Positions 36,171 through 45,438 are shown, counted from the stretch's first letter. The stretch is 64,000 bases of DNA from Methylocella tundrae (GCF_038024855.1 NZ_CP139089.1:124001-188000); one strand, 5' to 3'. The notes: generated by a model from the sequence alone, not told the origin. Numbers and translations: made by a program.

Positions 36171-37438
36171 TATCGCGCCGTGTAAGCGAGCCGGTAGAGC
36201 GCGCCGTTATAATCGTCCGTGATCAGCAGCGAGCCGTCGGGAAGCTGCGCGGCGTCGACCGGCCGGCCCCAATAGGAGCCATCCGGCTCGAGCCAGCCCT
36301 CGGCGAATGGTTCGCTCTTCGCCGCCGTTCCATCCGGCTTGAGCGAGGTGAACATCACCCGCGCGCCGACCGGAACCGTGCGATTCCACGAGCCGTGCTG
36401 CACGGAAAAAATGCCGCCTCTGTAGTCTTTCGGAAATTGCGATCCCGTATAGAAAGTCATGCCGAGATCGGCTGCATGGGCGACCATTTCGACCTCAGGA
36501 AACACGACGTCTTTCGGCGGCGTCTCGTCCTTATATTCGTTGGTTCGAACATGGCCGCCTCCGTACCAGGGGAAGCCGAAATTCTGGCCTGCCCTGGTCG
36601 CGCGGTTCAATTCGCCGGGGGGAATGTCGTCGCCCATGCGGTCCACCTGATTGTCGGTGAACCAGAGCGTCTTGTCGGCCGGGTTGAAATCGAGGCCGAC
36701 CGAATTGCGGATGCCGCTCGCATAAATCTTGCGGCGCTTGCCGTCGCGGTCCATTCGAATGATGGCGCCGATGCCGAGCCTGGCGAATTGCGCCTGTTTG
36801 TCCTTCGGCGGCACATTATAAGGCTGCCCGAGCGAGACATAGAGCTTGTTGTCGGGGCCGACGCGGCAGACGCGCGTGCTGTGATTGTCGCTTTCGTCTT
36901 CCGCTGGAATGAGCTGGCCCTGCGCCACGACGGTCTGAGCTTTGGGCGCGGGTTTATCATAGTCGGCTTCGGCGTTCGCGAAGGAGAGAATGCGATTCTG
37001 CTCGGCGACGAACAAAGTGCCGTCGTTCGCGAAGCAGACGCCATGCGGCATTTTCTTCATCGTCGCGGGCGCGAACTCGGAAACCTCTCCGACGAGCGCG
37101 GCGCCGGGACGAACGGGAAGCGCATAGACCTGCGTCCCGGGCGTTCCGACAAAGATCATTTTGCCCTGCGGCCCCACCGCGATCGTGCGGGCTCCGGGAA
37201 CGAGCGCGTAGAGCGTGATCTCGAATCCCGGTGGCAGCTTGATTGTCGCCAGTTCGCCCCGCAGTCTGGCGGCCTCATCGGCGATAGGCTTTGCCGCCGG
37301 GACGAGGGCCGGAGCCCCTGCGTCCGCAAGAGCCAAAGTTGCAAAAACGCCGCTCGACAGGGCGGCTGCGAGGAGCAGCGCCCGGCGCCGCGGGGCGAAG
37401 CCTTTCCCGCTCAAGTCAGCCCATCGCTTCTTCAGCAT
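36170..37438 (-). CDS. PQQ-dependent sugar (sorbosone-type) dehydrogenase, exported
   Basis: A 422-aa exported protein of the soluble glucose/sorbosone dehydrogenase beta-propeller family, which oxidises sugars with pyrroloquinoline quinone in the periplasm. It has a long N-region with twin-Arg-like [14 protein letters not shown] and a signal peptide ending near LALADA, then propeller repeats with [78 protein letters not shown] and [14 protein letters not shown]. Binding of PQQ and the substrate are inferred from the family. Its start lies within the 3' end of bioB (23-base overlap). Confidence 0.82.
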   Translation of the reverse strand: MLKKRWADLSGKGFAPRRRALLLAAALSSGVFATLALADAGAPALVPAAKPIADEAARLRGELATIKLPPGFEITLYALVPGARTIAVGPQGKMIFVGTPGTQVYALPVRPGAALVGEVSEFAPATMKKMPHGVCFANDGTLFVAEQNRILSFANAEADYDKPAPKAQTVVAQGQLIPAEDESDNHSTRVCRVGPDNKLYVSLGQPYNVPPKDKQAQFARLGIGAIIRMDRDGKRRKIYASGIRNSVGLDFNPADKTLWFTDNQVDRMGDDIPPGELNRATRAGQNFGFPWYGGGHVRTNEYKDETPPKDVVFPEVEMVAHAADLGMTFYTGSQFPKDYRGGIFSVQHGSWNRTVPVGARVMFTSLKPDGTAAKSEPFAEGWLEPDGSYWGRPVDAAQLPDGSLLITDDYNGALYRLAYTAR

Positions 37439-38402
37439 GGGATTGTGGACTCAGAGCGGAAAATAGCGCGTCGTCCTCGTTTTCGGTAACGTTCGGCGTC
37501 GTCAGCAGGGCTTCGCCGTAAAAGATCGAATTGGCGCCGGCGACCATGCACAGGATCTGCGCCTCGCGGTTCAGGGTGGAGCGGCCGGCCGAGAGGCGGA
37601 CGCGCGAGGCCGGCAGTACGATGCGCGTCGTCGCGATCATCCGCACGAAATCAAGCGGGTCGATGCGTTCGCGTTCGCCGAGCGGCGTGCCCGCGACCGG
37701 CACCAGCGCATTGATCGGCACGCTTTCGGGATGGGGGGTGAAGCTCGCCAGCACCTGCAGCAGGCCGGCCCGGTCCGCGACGCTCTCGCCCATGCCGACA
37801 ATGCCGCCGCAGCACATTTCGATCCCCGCGCCGCGCACCGCCTTCAAAGTGTCGAGCCGGTCTTCATAGTTCCGCGTCGTCACGATGCTTTTATAGTAGT
37901 CGGGCCCCGTATCGAGATTATGATTATAGGCTGTGAGGCCCGCCTGCTTCAGCCGGCTGGCCTGCTCGCCGTTCAGCATGCCAAGCGTGACGCAGGCCTC
38001 CATCCCGAGCGCGCGAACGCCGCGCACCATGTCGAGGACAGAGTCGAACTCGGCGCCGTCGCGCGCATTGCGCCAGGCGGCGCCCATGCAGAAACGGTCG
38101 GCGCCCGCCGCTTTGGCCCGCGCGGCGACCGATAGAACCTCCTCCGTCTTCATCATGTCGACGCGATCGAGATGGACTTCCTTATGGTGCGCCGATTGCG
38201 GGCAATAGCTGCAATTTTCCGGGCACCCGCCTGTTTTAATGCTGAGCAGGCTCGCCTTCTGGACATCGTTGACGTCATGGAATTCGCGATGAACCGCGTT
38301 TGCGCGCGCGATCAGATCGAGCAGCGGCAGGTCGTAGATCGCAATGATCTCTTCCGGCGTCCAATCATGCCGGATGAAAGAGTCGACGGCTTGATGTGTC
38401 AT
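37416..38402 (-). CDS. bioB: biotin synthase
   Basis: BioB inserts sulfur into dethiobiotin using two iron-sulfur clusters and S-adenosylmethionine. The 328-aa radical-SAM enzyme has the CxxxCxxC loop [13 protein letters not shown] (Cys60, Cys64, Cys67), [12 protein letters not shown], the [11 protein letters not shown] segment with 2Fe-2S ligands, and [14 protein letters not shown] (the Arg ligand). Typical length and ATG start at 38402. No other bio gene is in the window. The downstream PQQ-type dehydrogenase overlaps its end by 23 bases. Confidence 0.95.
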   Translation of the reverse strand: MTHQAVDSFIRHDWTPEEIIAIYDLPLLDLIARANAVHREFHDVNDVQKASLLSIKTGGCPENCSYCPQSAHHKEVHLDRVDMMKTEEVLSVAARAKAAGADRFCMGAAWRNARDGAEFDSVLDMVRGVRALGMEACVTLGMLNGEQASRLKQAGLTAYNHNLDTGPDYYKSIVTTRNYEDRLDTLKAVRGAGIEMCCGGIVGMGESVADRAGLLQVLASFTPHPESVPINALVPVAGTPLGERERIDPLDFVRMIATTRIVLPASRVRLSAGRSTLNREAQILCMVAGANSIFYGEALLTTPNVTENEDDALFSALSPQSHAEEAMG

Positions 38403-38633
38403 GCATTCGCTTTCAAAATCATCTCTTTGTTTCGCGTTGCCGCATTCGCTTCATGCGGACCGGCGGCGTCTTTGCCGCGCAAAATGGACCGTGCGCGGCC
38501 GTTTGGCAATCTTCAAGGTCGCGCCTTCAAAGAAGCTGCGCGCTAATGATAGCGAGGCGCAAACCTTGCCGAAACGCAGATTGATGCGCATGTCTTGGAC
38601 TGCAAGCCGAATGTCGAAGCCCAAGGGATCTCC

Positions 38634-38828
38634 ATGCGCCTGTTGATTGCGGTATTTTTGCCTTTTCTCCTGTTTTTCACGATCGGCCGGCCGATCGCCG
38701 GAATTATTTGCCTCATCCTGCAGGTGACGCTGATTGGCTGGATTCCGGCCGCGCTCTGGGCTGTTTACGCTTTGAGCCAGTATAAGACCGACGAGAAAAT
38801 CAACCGGGCGTTTCGCCAAATGCGCTGA
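38634..38828 (+). CDS. YqaE/Pmp3 family small membrane protein
   Basis: A 64-aa inner-membrane peptide with two helices (LLIAVFLPFLLFFTIGRPIAG and IICLILQVTLIGWIPAALWAVYAL) and a charged tail. IGWIPAALWAVYAL and the length match the Pmp3/UPF0057 family, which in other organisms affects membrane potential or stress tolerance. ATG 38634 follows AAGGGA. The next gene starts 39 bases later on the same strand. Confidence 0.83.
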   Translation: MRLLIAVFLPFLLFFTIGRPIAGIICLILQVTLIGWIPAALWAVYALSQYKTDEKINRAFRQMR

Positions 38829-38867
38829 GGCCGCGTTTTTCACCTCGCCCGAAAGGATCACCGCAAC

Positions 38868-39542
38868 GTGCTCGACGCCGCTGCCGCCGCCGCCGGCCAG
38901 ATTTTCACGCCGCCATTTCGCAATGTTCTCTGGAAGACCCTTGGCTTGACGCTGGCCTTGCTGGCGCTGGTCTGGATCGGTCTCGAAAAGCTGATCGTCG
39001 CCTCGCTCTCTTTGCCCTATCCTTGGCTGACGACGATATTGTCGCTGGTCAGCGGAGCAGGGCTTTTTATCGGCCTCGCCTTCCTAGTCACGCCTGTGTC
39101 GTTTCTCGTCGCTGGTTTCTTTTTCGACGAACTTGCTGAACATGTCGAAAGCGAGATTGACCCGAACGGCGTCGGACGCGCTCTGCCGTTCAAGGATGCG
39201 ACGCGGGTGGCTGTCGAGTTTTCCGCCGTCGCCCTCCTTGTGAATCTGATCGCGCTCCTGCTGCTGCTTGTGCCGGGCGTCAACGCCATCGCGTTTTTCG
39301 GAGCCAACGCCTATTTGTTCGGACGCGGCTATTTCGAGCTCGCGGCCTTGCGGTACGCGGCGCCGGCGGAAGTCAGGCGCTTGCGCAAGACGAATGAGCT
39401 TCAGCTCTTCGTCGCCGGGCTGATCATGGCCGGAATGCTCGCGATTCCGTTGATCAATTTGCTGACGCCGCTGTTTGGGACGGCCTTTATGGTGCGCATT
39501 GCAAGAAGCATCTTACAGCGAAACGGATACCGGCTTGCCTGA
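38868..39542 (+). CDS. EI24/CysZ-type membrane protein
   Basis: A 224-aa integral membrane protein with about four to six helices. LVTPVSFLVAGFFFDELAEHVE is the conserved EI24 segment, and FFGANAYLFGRGYFELAALRYAAPAEVRRLRKTN matches the C-terminal region of the family. The family includes CysZ sulfate permeases; sulfate transport is possible here but not proven. The start is GTG 38868 with AAGGA upstream. Probably in one unit with the Pmp3 gene. Confidence 0.8.
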   Translation: MLDAAAAAAGQIFTPPFRNVLWKTLGLTLALLALVWIGLEKLIVASLSLPYPWLTTILSLVSGAGLFIGLAFLVTPVSFLVAGFFFDELAEHVESEIDPNGVGRALPFKDATRVAVEFSAVALLVNLIALLLLLVPGVNAIAFFGANAYLFGRGYFELAALRYAAPAEVRRLRKTNELQLFVAGLIMAGMLAIPLINLLTPLFGTAFMVRIARSILQRNGYRLA

Positions 39543-39574
39543 AGCATGATGCCGAAAAGGTGCTGACTTTTCGG
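39543..39574. repeat. partial palindromic repeat after EI24 gene
   Basis: AGCATGATGCCGAAAAG matches the arm of the repeats at 36055 and 41320; CCGAAAAG/CTTTTCGG forms an 8-bp stem with a 7-base loop. It lies at the stop of the EI24 gene. Confidence 0.6.
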
Positions 39575-39654
39575 ACCGATGCCAAAACAAAGGCTGGAAA
39601 GGGCAATGCAGGCGGCGAATGAGGTCGCCTCGCCCGCGGGGCCTCGCCGCCCTC

Positions 39655-40662
39655 TCAGGCGGCGCGGCGGTCGGCGAACTGGCCCGTCGCGCGGTAACGG
39701 CCGAGATAGGTGGGGACGAAAGCCTCAAAAGATTCCGGCGTAATGCCGAGGCCCTGAAGGGTGCGCTTGTCTGCGATGGCGGCCGCCGACACGACATTAT
39801 CGGTCTTCAAAAGCTCGACCTGATCCGACGTAATGGCGAACATCTCTGGAAAAAGTCCGAGCGACAGTTTGGTCAGCGTTTCCGTCAGTCCGCCGATGGT
39901 TTTCGCCTGCGCAAAACTGATCGGCGCGAGGAACCGCTTGCGCTCGGTGATTTTCAGCACGAATTCGAGGATGCGCTTCAGCGTTGCGACTTCCGGGCCG
40001 CCCAATTCATAGATCGCCCCCTGCGTCGCCTTGCCCTCAACGGCGAGCGCCACGGCCTTCGCGACATCGCCGACGAACACCGGCTGAAGCTTCGTCTTGC
40101 CTTCGCCGATGAGCGGCAGCGCGGGCATGTAGCGCGCCATGGCGGCGAAGCGGTTGAAGAAATGATCCTCCGGGCCAAAGACGACCGATGGACGCAGGAT
40201 GACGGCTTCTGGGAACGCCTCCCGCGCCGCTGCTTCTCCCCTGGCTTTGCTCCGCGCATAGGCCGAAGCGCTATCTGGGTCGGCGCCGATCGCCGAAATC
40301 TGCACGAAAGCGCTGGCGCCCCCGGCTTTCGCCGCTTTGGCGAGGGTCTTGACGCCATCAGCATGCACGGCGTCGAATTTCTGTTCGCCGGTTTCGCTGA
40401 GGATGCCCACAAGATTGACCACCGCCTGCGCGTCCCGCAGAGCATGAACGATCGAATCGGGATAGCGCAGATTGGCCTGAACGGGAGAGATCTGGCCGAC
40501 GTTGCCGAGAGGCTGCAGATGGAAGGCAAGATCCGGCCTGCGCGTTGCGACGCGGACGCGCCAGCCGTCTCGCGCCAGGGCCCGCACGACATGGCGGCCG
40601 ATGAACCCCGAACCGCCGAAAACTGTCACTAGCTGGTTTGTCCTGACCAATTCATCCGCCAT
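39655..40662 (-). CDS. complex I NDUFA9 subunit family protein (NAD(P)-binding SDR)
   Basis: A 335-aa atypical short-chain dehydrogenase. The N-terminal Rossmann motif VTVFGGSGFIGRHVVRAL, followed by RPDLAFHLQPLGNVGQISPVQANLR and VNLVGILSETGEQKF, matches the NDUFA9 group, an accessory subunit of respiratory complex I in mitochondria and Alphaproteobacteria. The catalytic YxxxK of true dehydrogenases is replaced by YARSKARGE, as in the family. No nuo genes are in the window. The ATG at 40662 is the natural start. Confidence 0.9.
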   Translation of the reverse strand: MADELVRTNQLVTVFGGSGFIGRHVVRALARDGWRVRVATRRPDLAFHLQPLGNVGQISPVQANLRYPDSIVHALRDAQAVVNLVGILSETGEQKFDAVHADGVKTLAKAAKAGGASAFVQISAIGADPDSASAYARSKARGEAAAREAFPEAVILRPSVVFGPEDHFFNRFAAMARYMPALPLIGEGKTKLQPVFVGDVAKAVALAVEGKATQGAIYELGGPEVATLKRILEFVLKITERKRFLAPISFAQAKTIGGLTETLTKLSLGLFPEMFAITSDQVELLKTDNVVSAAAIADKRTLQGLGITPESFEAFVPTYLGRYRATGQFADRRAA

Positions 40663-41102
40663 TTTCGCTCGCCTTCGCTCTCAAGACGCCGGTTGAAAAC
40701 ACTTCGATCCGCGCCTTTTTCCTCGCAGCGCCATTAGCGCACACGCTCGGACGCTTCCCGATCAAGCAGATTGTTTTCAAACGCTCAAAGCCGCTGCGCC
40801 GTTTTAGTCGCCAAGGCCGCGCCTGTATAGAGCCGATTCTCCGGCCGGGGACGCGGTCTTTAATGATACGCCAGGTCAAGCCCATAGGACAGCTTTGTCA
40901 TTGTAGGGGGCCATTCGCCTCGCTGGGGCTGGCCATGAATGGAAAAGCTGCGGGGCACCCTCGTTCGCCACGGGCGCGTGAGCGATGCGGGGAGGAGCGC
41001 GGCGAGGATCAATCTCAATCAGAGCTTTTTCTCCGCGTCGCGGCCCTCGCCGCCTGCTTGGCGATTGACAAGAGGGAAGCTCGGCACGTATCAGAGCGCA
41101 AT
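40663..41102. other. intergenic region upstream of tRNA-Leu
   Basis: This 440-base stretch lies between the NDUFA9-like gene (minus) and the tRNA gene (plus). It holds the tRNA promoter at 41065; short frames on both strands show no recognisable content. Confidence 0.45.
41065..41094 (+). promoter_or_regulatory. promoter of tRNA-Leu
   Basis: TTGACA at 41065-41070 and TATCAG at 41089-41094, 18 bases apart, lie 8 bases before the tRNA and fit a housekeeping sigma promoter. Confidence 0.6.
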
Positions 41103-41187
41103 GCCCTGGTGGCGGAATTGGTAGACGCGCAGGTTTCAGGTACCTGTGGTGAAAGCCGTGGAGGTTCGAGTCCTCTCCAGGGCACCA
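41103..41187 (+). tRNA. tRNA-Leu, anticodon CAG
   Basis: An 85-base type II tRNA with encoded CCA. The acceptor arms GCCCTGG and CCAGGGC pair fully; the D arm GGCGGAATTGGTAGACGCG has the invariant GG; the anticodon stem CAGGT/ACCTG encloses the loop TTCAGGT with anticodon CAG; a long variable arm and the TTCGAGT T-loop follow. It reads CTG leucine codons, which are frequent in the genes of this window. The repeat at 41320 lies downstream. Confidence 0.97.
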
Positions 41188-41319
41188 TTATTTCTTATGG
41201 TGCTGATCTAGAACGTCCGCTGGCCGCGGTTGAACGCATTTCGTCCCGCCGGATCAGCTCGGATGCATCGCAGCGCGATTCCATCCAAATTCTGAATCCC
41301 TCTCTCATCAATAAGTCAA

Positions 41320-41363
41320 AGCATGACGCCGGAAAGCCGGCTTCCGCTTTCCGGCGTCATGCT
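41320..41363. repeat. perfect palindromic repeat, 17-bp arms
   Basis: AGCATGACGCCGGAAAG and its exact complement CTTTCCGGCGTCATGCT surround a 10-base loop. The same arms appear in degenerate form at 36055 and 39543. It lies between the tRNA and the DUF1236 gene. Confidence 0.85.
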
Positions 41364-41456
41364 CCAGCGGCGGCGACTTCGAGGAACGCCTGAAAAACGA
41401 GGGCCATGCGCTCCCCGAGCCGGCGCCCGGTCAGCCGCGCCCCCTATGGTTGCGCG

Positions 41457-41897
41457 CTAATCGATCACTTGAACGATTCGCCGCGTCGTCGGATCGACCA
41501 GAACGGCGTGACTATTCACGATTGTATAGCGGTAGCGTGGGTTGACGCCATATTCCGCCGGCACCGGATAATAAGTGACGCCGCTGAGCGGCAGTCGCGC
41601 GCCCGGCTGGATGCGCTCGCTGTAGCTGAAGCTCGAGCGATGCTCGCGCAGCGCATAGTCGCGAAAACGCGGCGCCTGATCGAGGCCGAGCAGTCCGGTG
41701 ACGCCGCCGGTGACGCCGCCAACCGCGCCGCCGACCGCGCCCCCCACCACGCCGCCGATGGGGCCCGCCGCGTTATTTCCCGCGGCTGCGCCACTCTCGG
41801 CGCCGGTTTGTGCGCCGCCGACGAGACCCTGGGCCTGGGCGCCAAGAGGGATGGCGAGCAGGGCGGCGATCACCGCGATTCCAAACTTTCTTTCCAT
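41457..41897 (-). CDS. exported DUF1236 protein with glycine-zipper segment
   Basis: A 146-aa protein: signal peptide MERKFGIAVIAALLAIPLGAQ, a Gly/Ala/Val repeat region (GPIGGVVGGAVGGAVGGVTG) resembling glycine zippers that pack in membranes, then a DUF1236-type domain with GVTYYPVPAEYGVNPRYRYTIVNSHAVLVDPTTRRIVQVID, the conserved end of that family. ATG 41897 follows GGAG. The family is common in Hyphomicrobiales; its function is unknown. It is divergent from the RNase D-like gene. Confidence 0.83.
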   Translation of the reverse strand: MERKFGIAVIAALLAIPLGAQAQGLVGGAQTGAESGAAAGNNAAGPIGGVVGGAVGGAVGGVTGGVTGLLGLDQAPRFRDYALREHRSSFSYSERIQPGARLPLSGVTYYPVPAEYGVNPRYRYTIVNSHAVLVDPTTRRIVQVID

Positions 41898-42088
41898 CTT
41901 CCGGTCTCCGTTTTGTTTCGACAAGCGCCTGCCTAACTCCCGCGAATTGGCGCGGGTTCCGGAATCGGTCCCGGTTCCTGTCCGGCGGCCGGGCTTGCTT
42001 CGTGGGACGATGGATGCTAGGCGCGCCCTATGCAAACGCTTTCGTTTTTCCAGCGCCCGCGCGCAAACCTCTCAGCCGGCTGCGCGCA

Positions 42089-42703
42089 ATGACCATCCGC
42101 CTGCACAGGGGCGATCTGCCCGATGACGCGAATTTGGGGGATTGCGTTGCAATCGACACCGAAACGCTCGGGCTCGTGCCGCACCGCGACCGGCTCTGCG
42201 TCGTCCAGCTCTCGCGGGGCGACGGGACAGCCGACGTCGTGCAGATCGCAGCAGGACAAAGCCGCGCCCCTAATATCGAGCGCCTGCTCGCCGACCCGAG
42301 CGTCCTCAAACTGTTCCATTTCGCCCGCTTCGACATCGCTGTCCTGTTCAGGGCCTTCGGCGTGATGGCCGGCCCCATCTATTGCACCAAGATCGCCTCG
42401 AAGCTGGCCCGCACCTATACCGATCGTCATGGCCTCAAGGATCTTGTGCGCGAACTGCTCGGACACGAAATTTCAAAACAGCAGCAATCTTCGGATTGGG
42501 GGAGCGACAGTTTGTCCGAGGCGCAGCTCGCCTACGCGGCCTCGGATGTTTTATATCTGCACACGCTGCGCACGCGTCTCGACGCCATGCTGAAGCGTGA
42601 AGGCCGCTTCGAAATCGCGCAGGAATGTTTCGGCTTTCTTCCAGCGCGGGCCCGCCTCGATCTGATGGGTTGGGCGGAGGCGGATATCTTTTCCCATCAA
42701 TAA
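42089..42703 (+). CDS. ribonuclease D-like 3'-5' exonuclease
   Basis: A 204-aa single-domain DEDDy exonuclease. VAIDTETLGL carries Asp23 and Glu25, HFARFDIAVLF the third acidic residue, and LAYAASDVLYLHTL the Tyr-x-x-x-Asp motif. Full-length RNase D (about 375 aa) also has HRDC domains, which are absent here; many Alphaproteobacteria have this short form. Likely role: trimming of RNA 3' ends. ATG 42089 gives MTIRLHRGDLPDD. It precedes lptC by 128 bases, the order seen in relatives. Confidence 0.87.
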   Translation: MTIRLHRGDLPDDANLGDCVAIDTETLGLVPHRDRLCVVQLSRGDGTADVVQIAAGQSRAPNIERLLADPSVLKLFHFARFDIAVLFRAFGVMAGPIYCTKIASKLARTYTDRHGLKDLVRELLGHEISKQQQSSDWGSDSLSEAQLAYAASDVLYLHTLRTRLDAMLKREGRFEIAQECFGFLPARARLDLMGWAEADIFSHQ

Positions 42704-42831
42704 GACATTTTTTGTGTCCAATAAGGCAGCGTTAACCTCGCCTTGACTTCGCCTTGCTTGCTTGCTGTCTGACGCTAGCCGCGTCGTGAGCCGGCTCTTT
42801 GCGAGCCGGGCTCGTCGACGGGATTTCTTGA

Positions 42832-43650
42832 GTGACGCTTGGCGACGGCGGCCCCTCTCTCTTGTCTGAAAACGAAGCGCATCGAATGACGGCAGTCTCA
42901 GGCGATACCGATTGGGCGGCGAGCGAGCGCATCGATGATCCGCGCGACTCCCTGGGCGCGCGCGGCCAGGGTCAGCTCGGCCAGGTTCTCGATCTGACGG
43001 AATCGCCCTGGCGCGGCGCGTTCAAGGCGGCGGGCCGGCATTCGGCGCGCGTGCGTTTTCTGCGGCGGGCGATCGTTGGCCTCTGCGTCGTCGCGGTCGG
43101 CGTCGTCCTCGTCGTCGGCCTGTTCGATCCCTTCCGTCGCCTGCCGCGCAACCTCACCATCGGTCAGGTTCATGTCGACGGGACGCGCATAACCGTCGAA
43201 TCGCCGAAAATCACAGGCTTCCAAAAGGATGGGAACCCCTATGAGGTGACGGCGCGCGCCGGCATCCAGGACACGACGACGCCGAACATTGTGGAGCTGC
43301 AGGGCATTGACGCGAGGATCGGGCTGAACGACGCTTCAACGCTGCAGGTGCTCGCGGACCACGGCGTCTATGACAGCCTGCATGATCGGTTGGCGATGGA
43401 CGGTTCAGCCCAGATCAAGAATGACGTTCGCTATTCCATCTTCATGAAAACCGCGCAAATGGATTTTAAGACGGGCTCGCTGATCTCGAAGGAGCGCGTC
43501 AAGGTCGTCCTGCAAGGGGGCGTCGTCGCCGCCGATCAGATGGACATCGAGAACGACGGCAAAGTCTCGTTCGAAGGCGATATCAAATCGGTCATCGAGT
43601 CTGGCGCGAACGAGAAGGGAACAGCGACCAATCCGGTGGTCGCGGAGTAG
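42832..43650 (+). CDS. lptC: LPS export system protein LptC
   Basis: LptC is the bitopic inner-membrane protein that receives LPS from LptB2FG and passes it to LptA. The 272-aa product has a cytoplasmic N-terminus of about 78 residues, one membrane helix (AIVGLCVVAVGVVLVVGLF) and a beta-jellyroll periplasmic domain (VHVDGTRITVESPKITGFQKDGNPYEVTARAG). The long cytoplasmic tail is usual in Alphaproteobacteria. The start is GTG 42832; ATG 42886 is the alternative. It is four bases from lptA. Confidence 0.85.
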   Translation: MTLGDGGPSLLSENEAHRMTAVSGDTDWAASERIDDPRDSLGARGQGQLGQVLDLTESPWRGAFKAAGRHSARVRFLRRAIVGLCVVAVGVVLVVGLFDPFRRLPRNLTIGQVHVDGTRITVESPKITGFQKDGNPYEVTARAGIQDTTTPNIVELQGIDARIGLNDASTLQVLADHGVYDSLHDRLAMDGSAQIKNDVRYSIFMKTAQMDFKTGSLISKERVKVVLQGGVVAADQMDIENDGKVSFEGDIKSVIESGANEKGTATNPVVAE

Positions 43651-43654
43651 ATCT

Positions 43655-44317
43655 GTGTCTTGGCCGTCTGATTCTCCGAGCATCGCGAGCCGCCACGCCC
43701 GCCGTCTCGCCGCCAGGCGTGGCGTGCTTGCGATTGCCGCCGCCATTCTCGGCTCCATGCTGATAATGGCTGGCGCAGCCGCGGCGGAGGCGCAAAAAGC
43801 GCAGCCCGCCGCTGTCCTTCCCGGCGGCAACTCGAAGGAGCCGATCAACATCGACGCCGCCAAGCTCGACTATTTCGACAAGGAGCAAAAGCTCGTCTAT
43901 ACTGGCAATGTGGTTGCAACTCAGGGGCCGAGCAAGCTCAAGGCGAGCGTTCTGGTGCTCTACCTGACGCAAAAGGACGCAAAAGCGCAATCCGGCGTGC
44001 CGTCGTCGTCGAGCGAGCTGAGGCGCATGGAAGCCACGGGCCCCGTCACCGTGATTTCAAAGGATCAGGTCGGCACTGGCGACAGCGGCATCTATGAGAA
44101 GGCGGAAAACAAAGTCTATTTGATAGGCAATGTGACGTTGACTCAAGGCCCGAACGTCACCAAAGGCGACAAGCTGATCTACGATCTGACGACCAGTCAG
44201 GCGGTGGTTACGGGCCGCGTCAAAAGCATGTTCATCCCGAGCGGGGGAGCGCATGAGGGCGCCGGAGAGGGCGCAGCCGGCGCGAGCGGCAAGAAGTCTT
44301 CCGGCAAGACGCCGTGA
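43655..44317 (+). CDS. lptA: LPS transport periplasmic protein LptA (OstA-like)
   Basis: LptA forms the periplasmic bridge for LPS. The 220-aa product has a signal peptide (GVLAIAAAILGSMLIMAGAAAAEA), the OstA/LptA beta-fold (EPINIDAAKLDYFDKEQKLVYTGNVVATQGPSKLKA and KAENKVYLIGNVTLTQGPNVTKGDKLIYDLTTSQAVV) and a Gly/Ser/Lys-rich tail. The GTG at 43655 follows GGAG; the gap to lptC is four bases, so the two are coupled. lptB follows after 170 bases. Confidence 0.9.
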   Translation: MSWPSDSPSIASRHARRLAARRGVLAIAAAILGSMLIMAGAAAAEAQKAQPAAVLPGGNSKEPINIDAAKLDYFDKEQKLVYTGNVVATQGPSKLKASVLVLYLTQKDAKAQSGVPSSSSELRRMEATGPVTVISKDQVGTGDSGIYEKAENKVYLIGNVTLTQGPNVTKGDKLIYDLTTSQAVVTGRVKSMFIPSGGAHEGAGEGAAGASGKKSSGKTP

Positions 44318-44487
44318 ATGGGCTTGGCTTGCCTATGCGCGCACGAAAATGTTTTAGACCTGGTCTGGCTTGTATGGCAAAAGTCGATCGCCGTTGACGA
44401 CGCTGCGCCCGGAGCGCTTTCCGGCGATGCGTCCCGAAGGGGCGACGGGCGGAGAGCAGCCGGACTGACAACAAAGGACTTCTGCGA

Positions 44488-45438
44488 TTGGCCGTTCGCT
44501 TCTTTCCCGATTTGGCCGCCGTGGTTGGGGCCGGCAGCCTGTTCTGGCGCCGGCAACGCCGGCCGGCAGAGAACTCGGGCGCCTGGGTGATCGAAAAGGA
44601 GGTTCCGGAAACGTCGCCGGACGTCAGGGATTGGCGCGGCGCTGAGCCGGCCGCGCAAGACGATGCGTTCGTCGCGGCCGGGGACGGACGTGTGTCGTCG
44701 TTCTATGCTGCTTCGGAAGGCGTCCTTTGCGTCCGCCAACTGCGCAAAGCCTATAAAATGCGCCGCATCATCGAAGATGTGAGCATGTACGTGCGCCGTG
44801 GCGAGGCTGTCGGCCTCCTTGGCCCCAACGGAGCCGGCAAGACCACGCTCTTTTACATGATTTCCGGACTCGTTCGGCCGGATGCGGGACGGATCGAGCT
44901 CGACGGCCATGATGTGACGCGGCTGCCTATGTATAGGCGCGCCCGCCTCGGCATCGGCTATCTGCCGCAGGAGCCGTCCATTTTCCGCGGCCTCTCGGTT
45001 GAGGACAATATCAGGGCCGTGCTCGAGATCACGCAGCGGGACAGGCGCAAGCGCGAACTCGAACTTGAAGCGCTGCTTGACGAATTTGACATCAAGGCCT
45101 TGCGGAAATCGCCGTCCGTTGCTCTCTCTGGAGGCGAACGGCGCCGCTGCGAGATCGCGCGCGCGCTGGCCAGCCGGCCCGCGTTTATCCTGCTCGACGA
45201 GCCCTTCGCCGGCGTTGACCCGATCGCGGTCGCGGACATCCAGCTTCTCGTCCATCACCTGAAACGGCGCGGCATCGGCGTTCTCATCACCGATCATAAC
45301 GTGCGCGAAACATTGGGACTGATCGACCGCGCCTACATCATTCACGCGGGGCGCGTGCTGACGGAAGGCGCGCCCGAGGAAATCGTCGGCAACGCCGACG
45401 TGCGCCGCTTCTATCTCGGCGACGATTTCCAGCTCTGA
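44488..45438 (+). CDS. lptB: LPS export ABC transporter ATPase LptB
   Basis: LptB drives LPS extraction from the inner membrane with LptF and LptG. The 316-aa product has Walker A GPNGAGKTT, Q-loop LPQEPSIFRGLSVEDNI, signature LSGGERRRCEIARAL, Walker B FILLDEPFAGVDPIAV and ITDHNVRETL, all LptB hallmarks. The first 78 residues, before VLCVRQLRKAYKMRR, have no counterpart in the usual 240-aa LptB and contain FPDLAAVVGAGSLFWRRQRRP and an acidic stretch. The TTG start at 44488 has AAAGGA in front. lptFG are not in the window. Confidence 0.92.
   Translation: MAVRFFPDLAAVVGAGSLFWRRQRRPAENSGAWVIEKEVPETSPDVRDWRGAEPAAQDDAFVAAGDGRVSSFYAASEGVLCVRQLRKAYKMRRIIEDVSMYVRRGEAVGLLGPNGAGKTTLFYMISGLVRPDAGRIELDGHDVTRLPMYRRARLGIGYLPQEPSIFRGLSVEDNIRAVLEITQRDRRKRELELEALLDEFDIKALRKSPSVALSGGERRRCEIARALASRPAFILLDEPFAGVDPIAVADIQLLVHHLKRRGIGVLITDHNVRETLGLIDRAYIIHAGRVLTEGAPEEIVGNADVRRFYLGDDFQL

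Noticed and set aside
40863..41393. 176-codon open frame covering the tRNA
   Set aside because: It reads straight through tRNA-Leu and a palindromic repeat, so it cannot be a gene.
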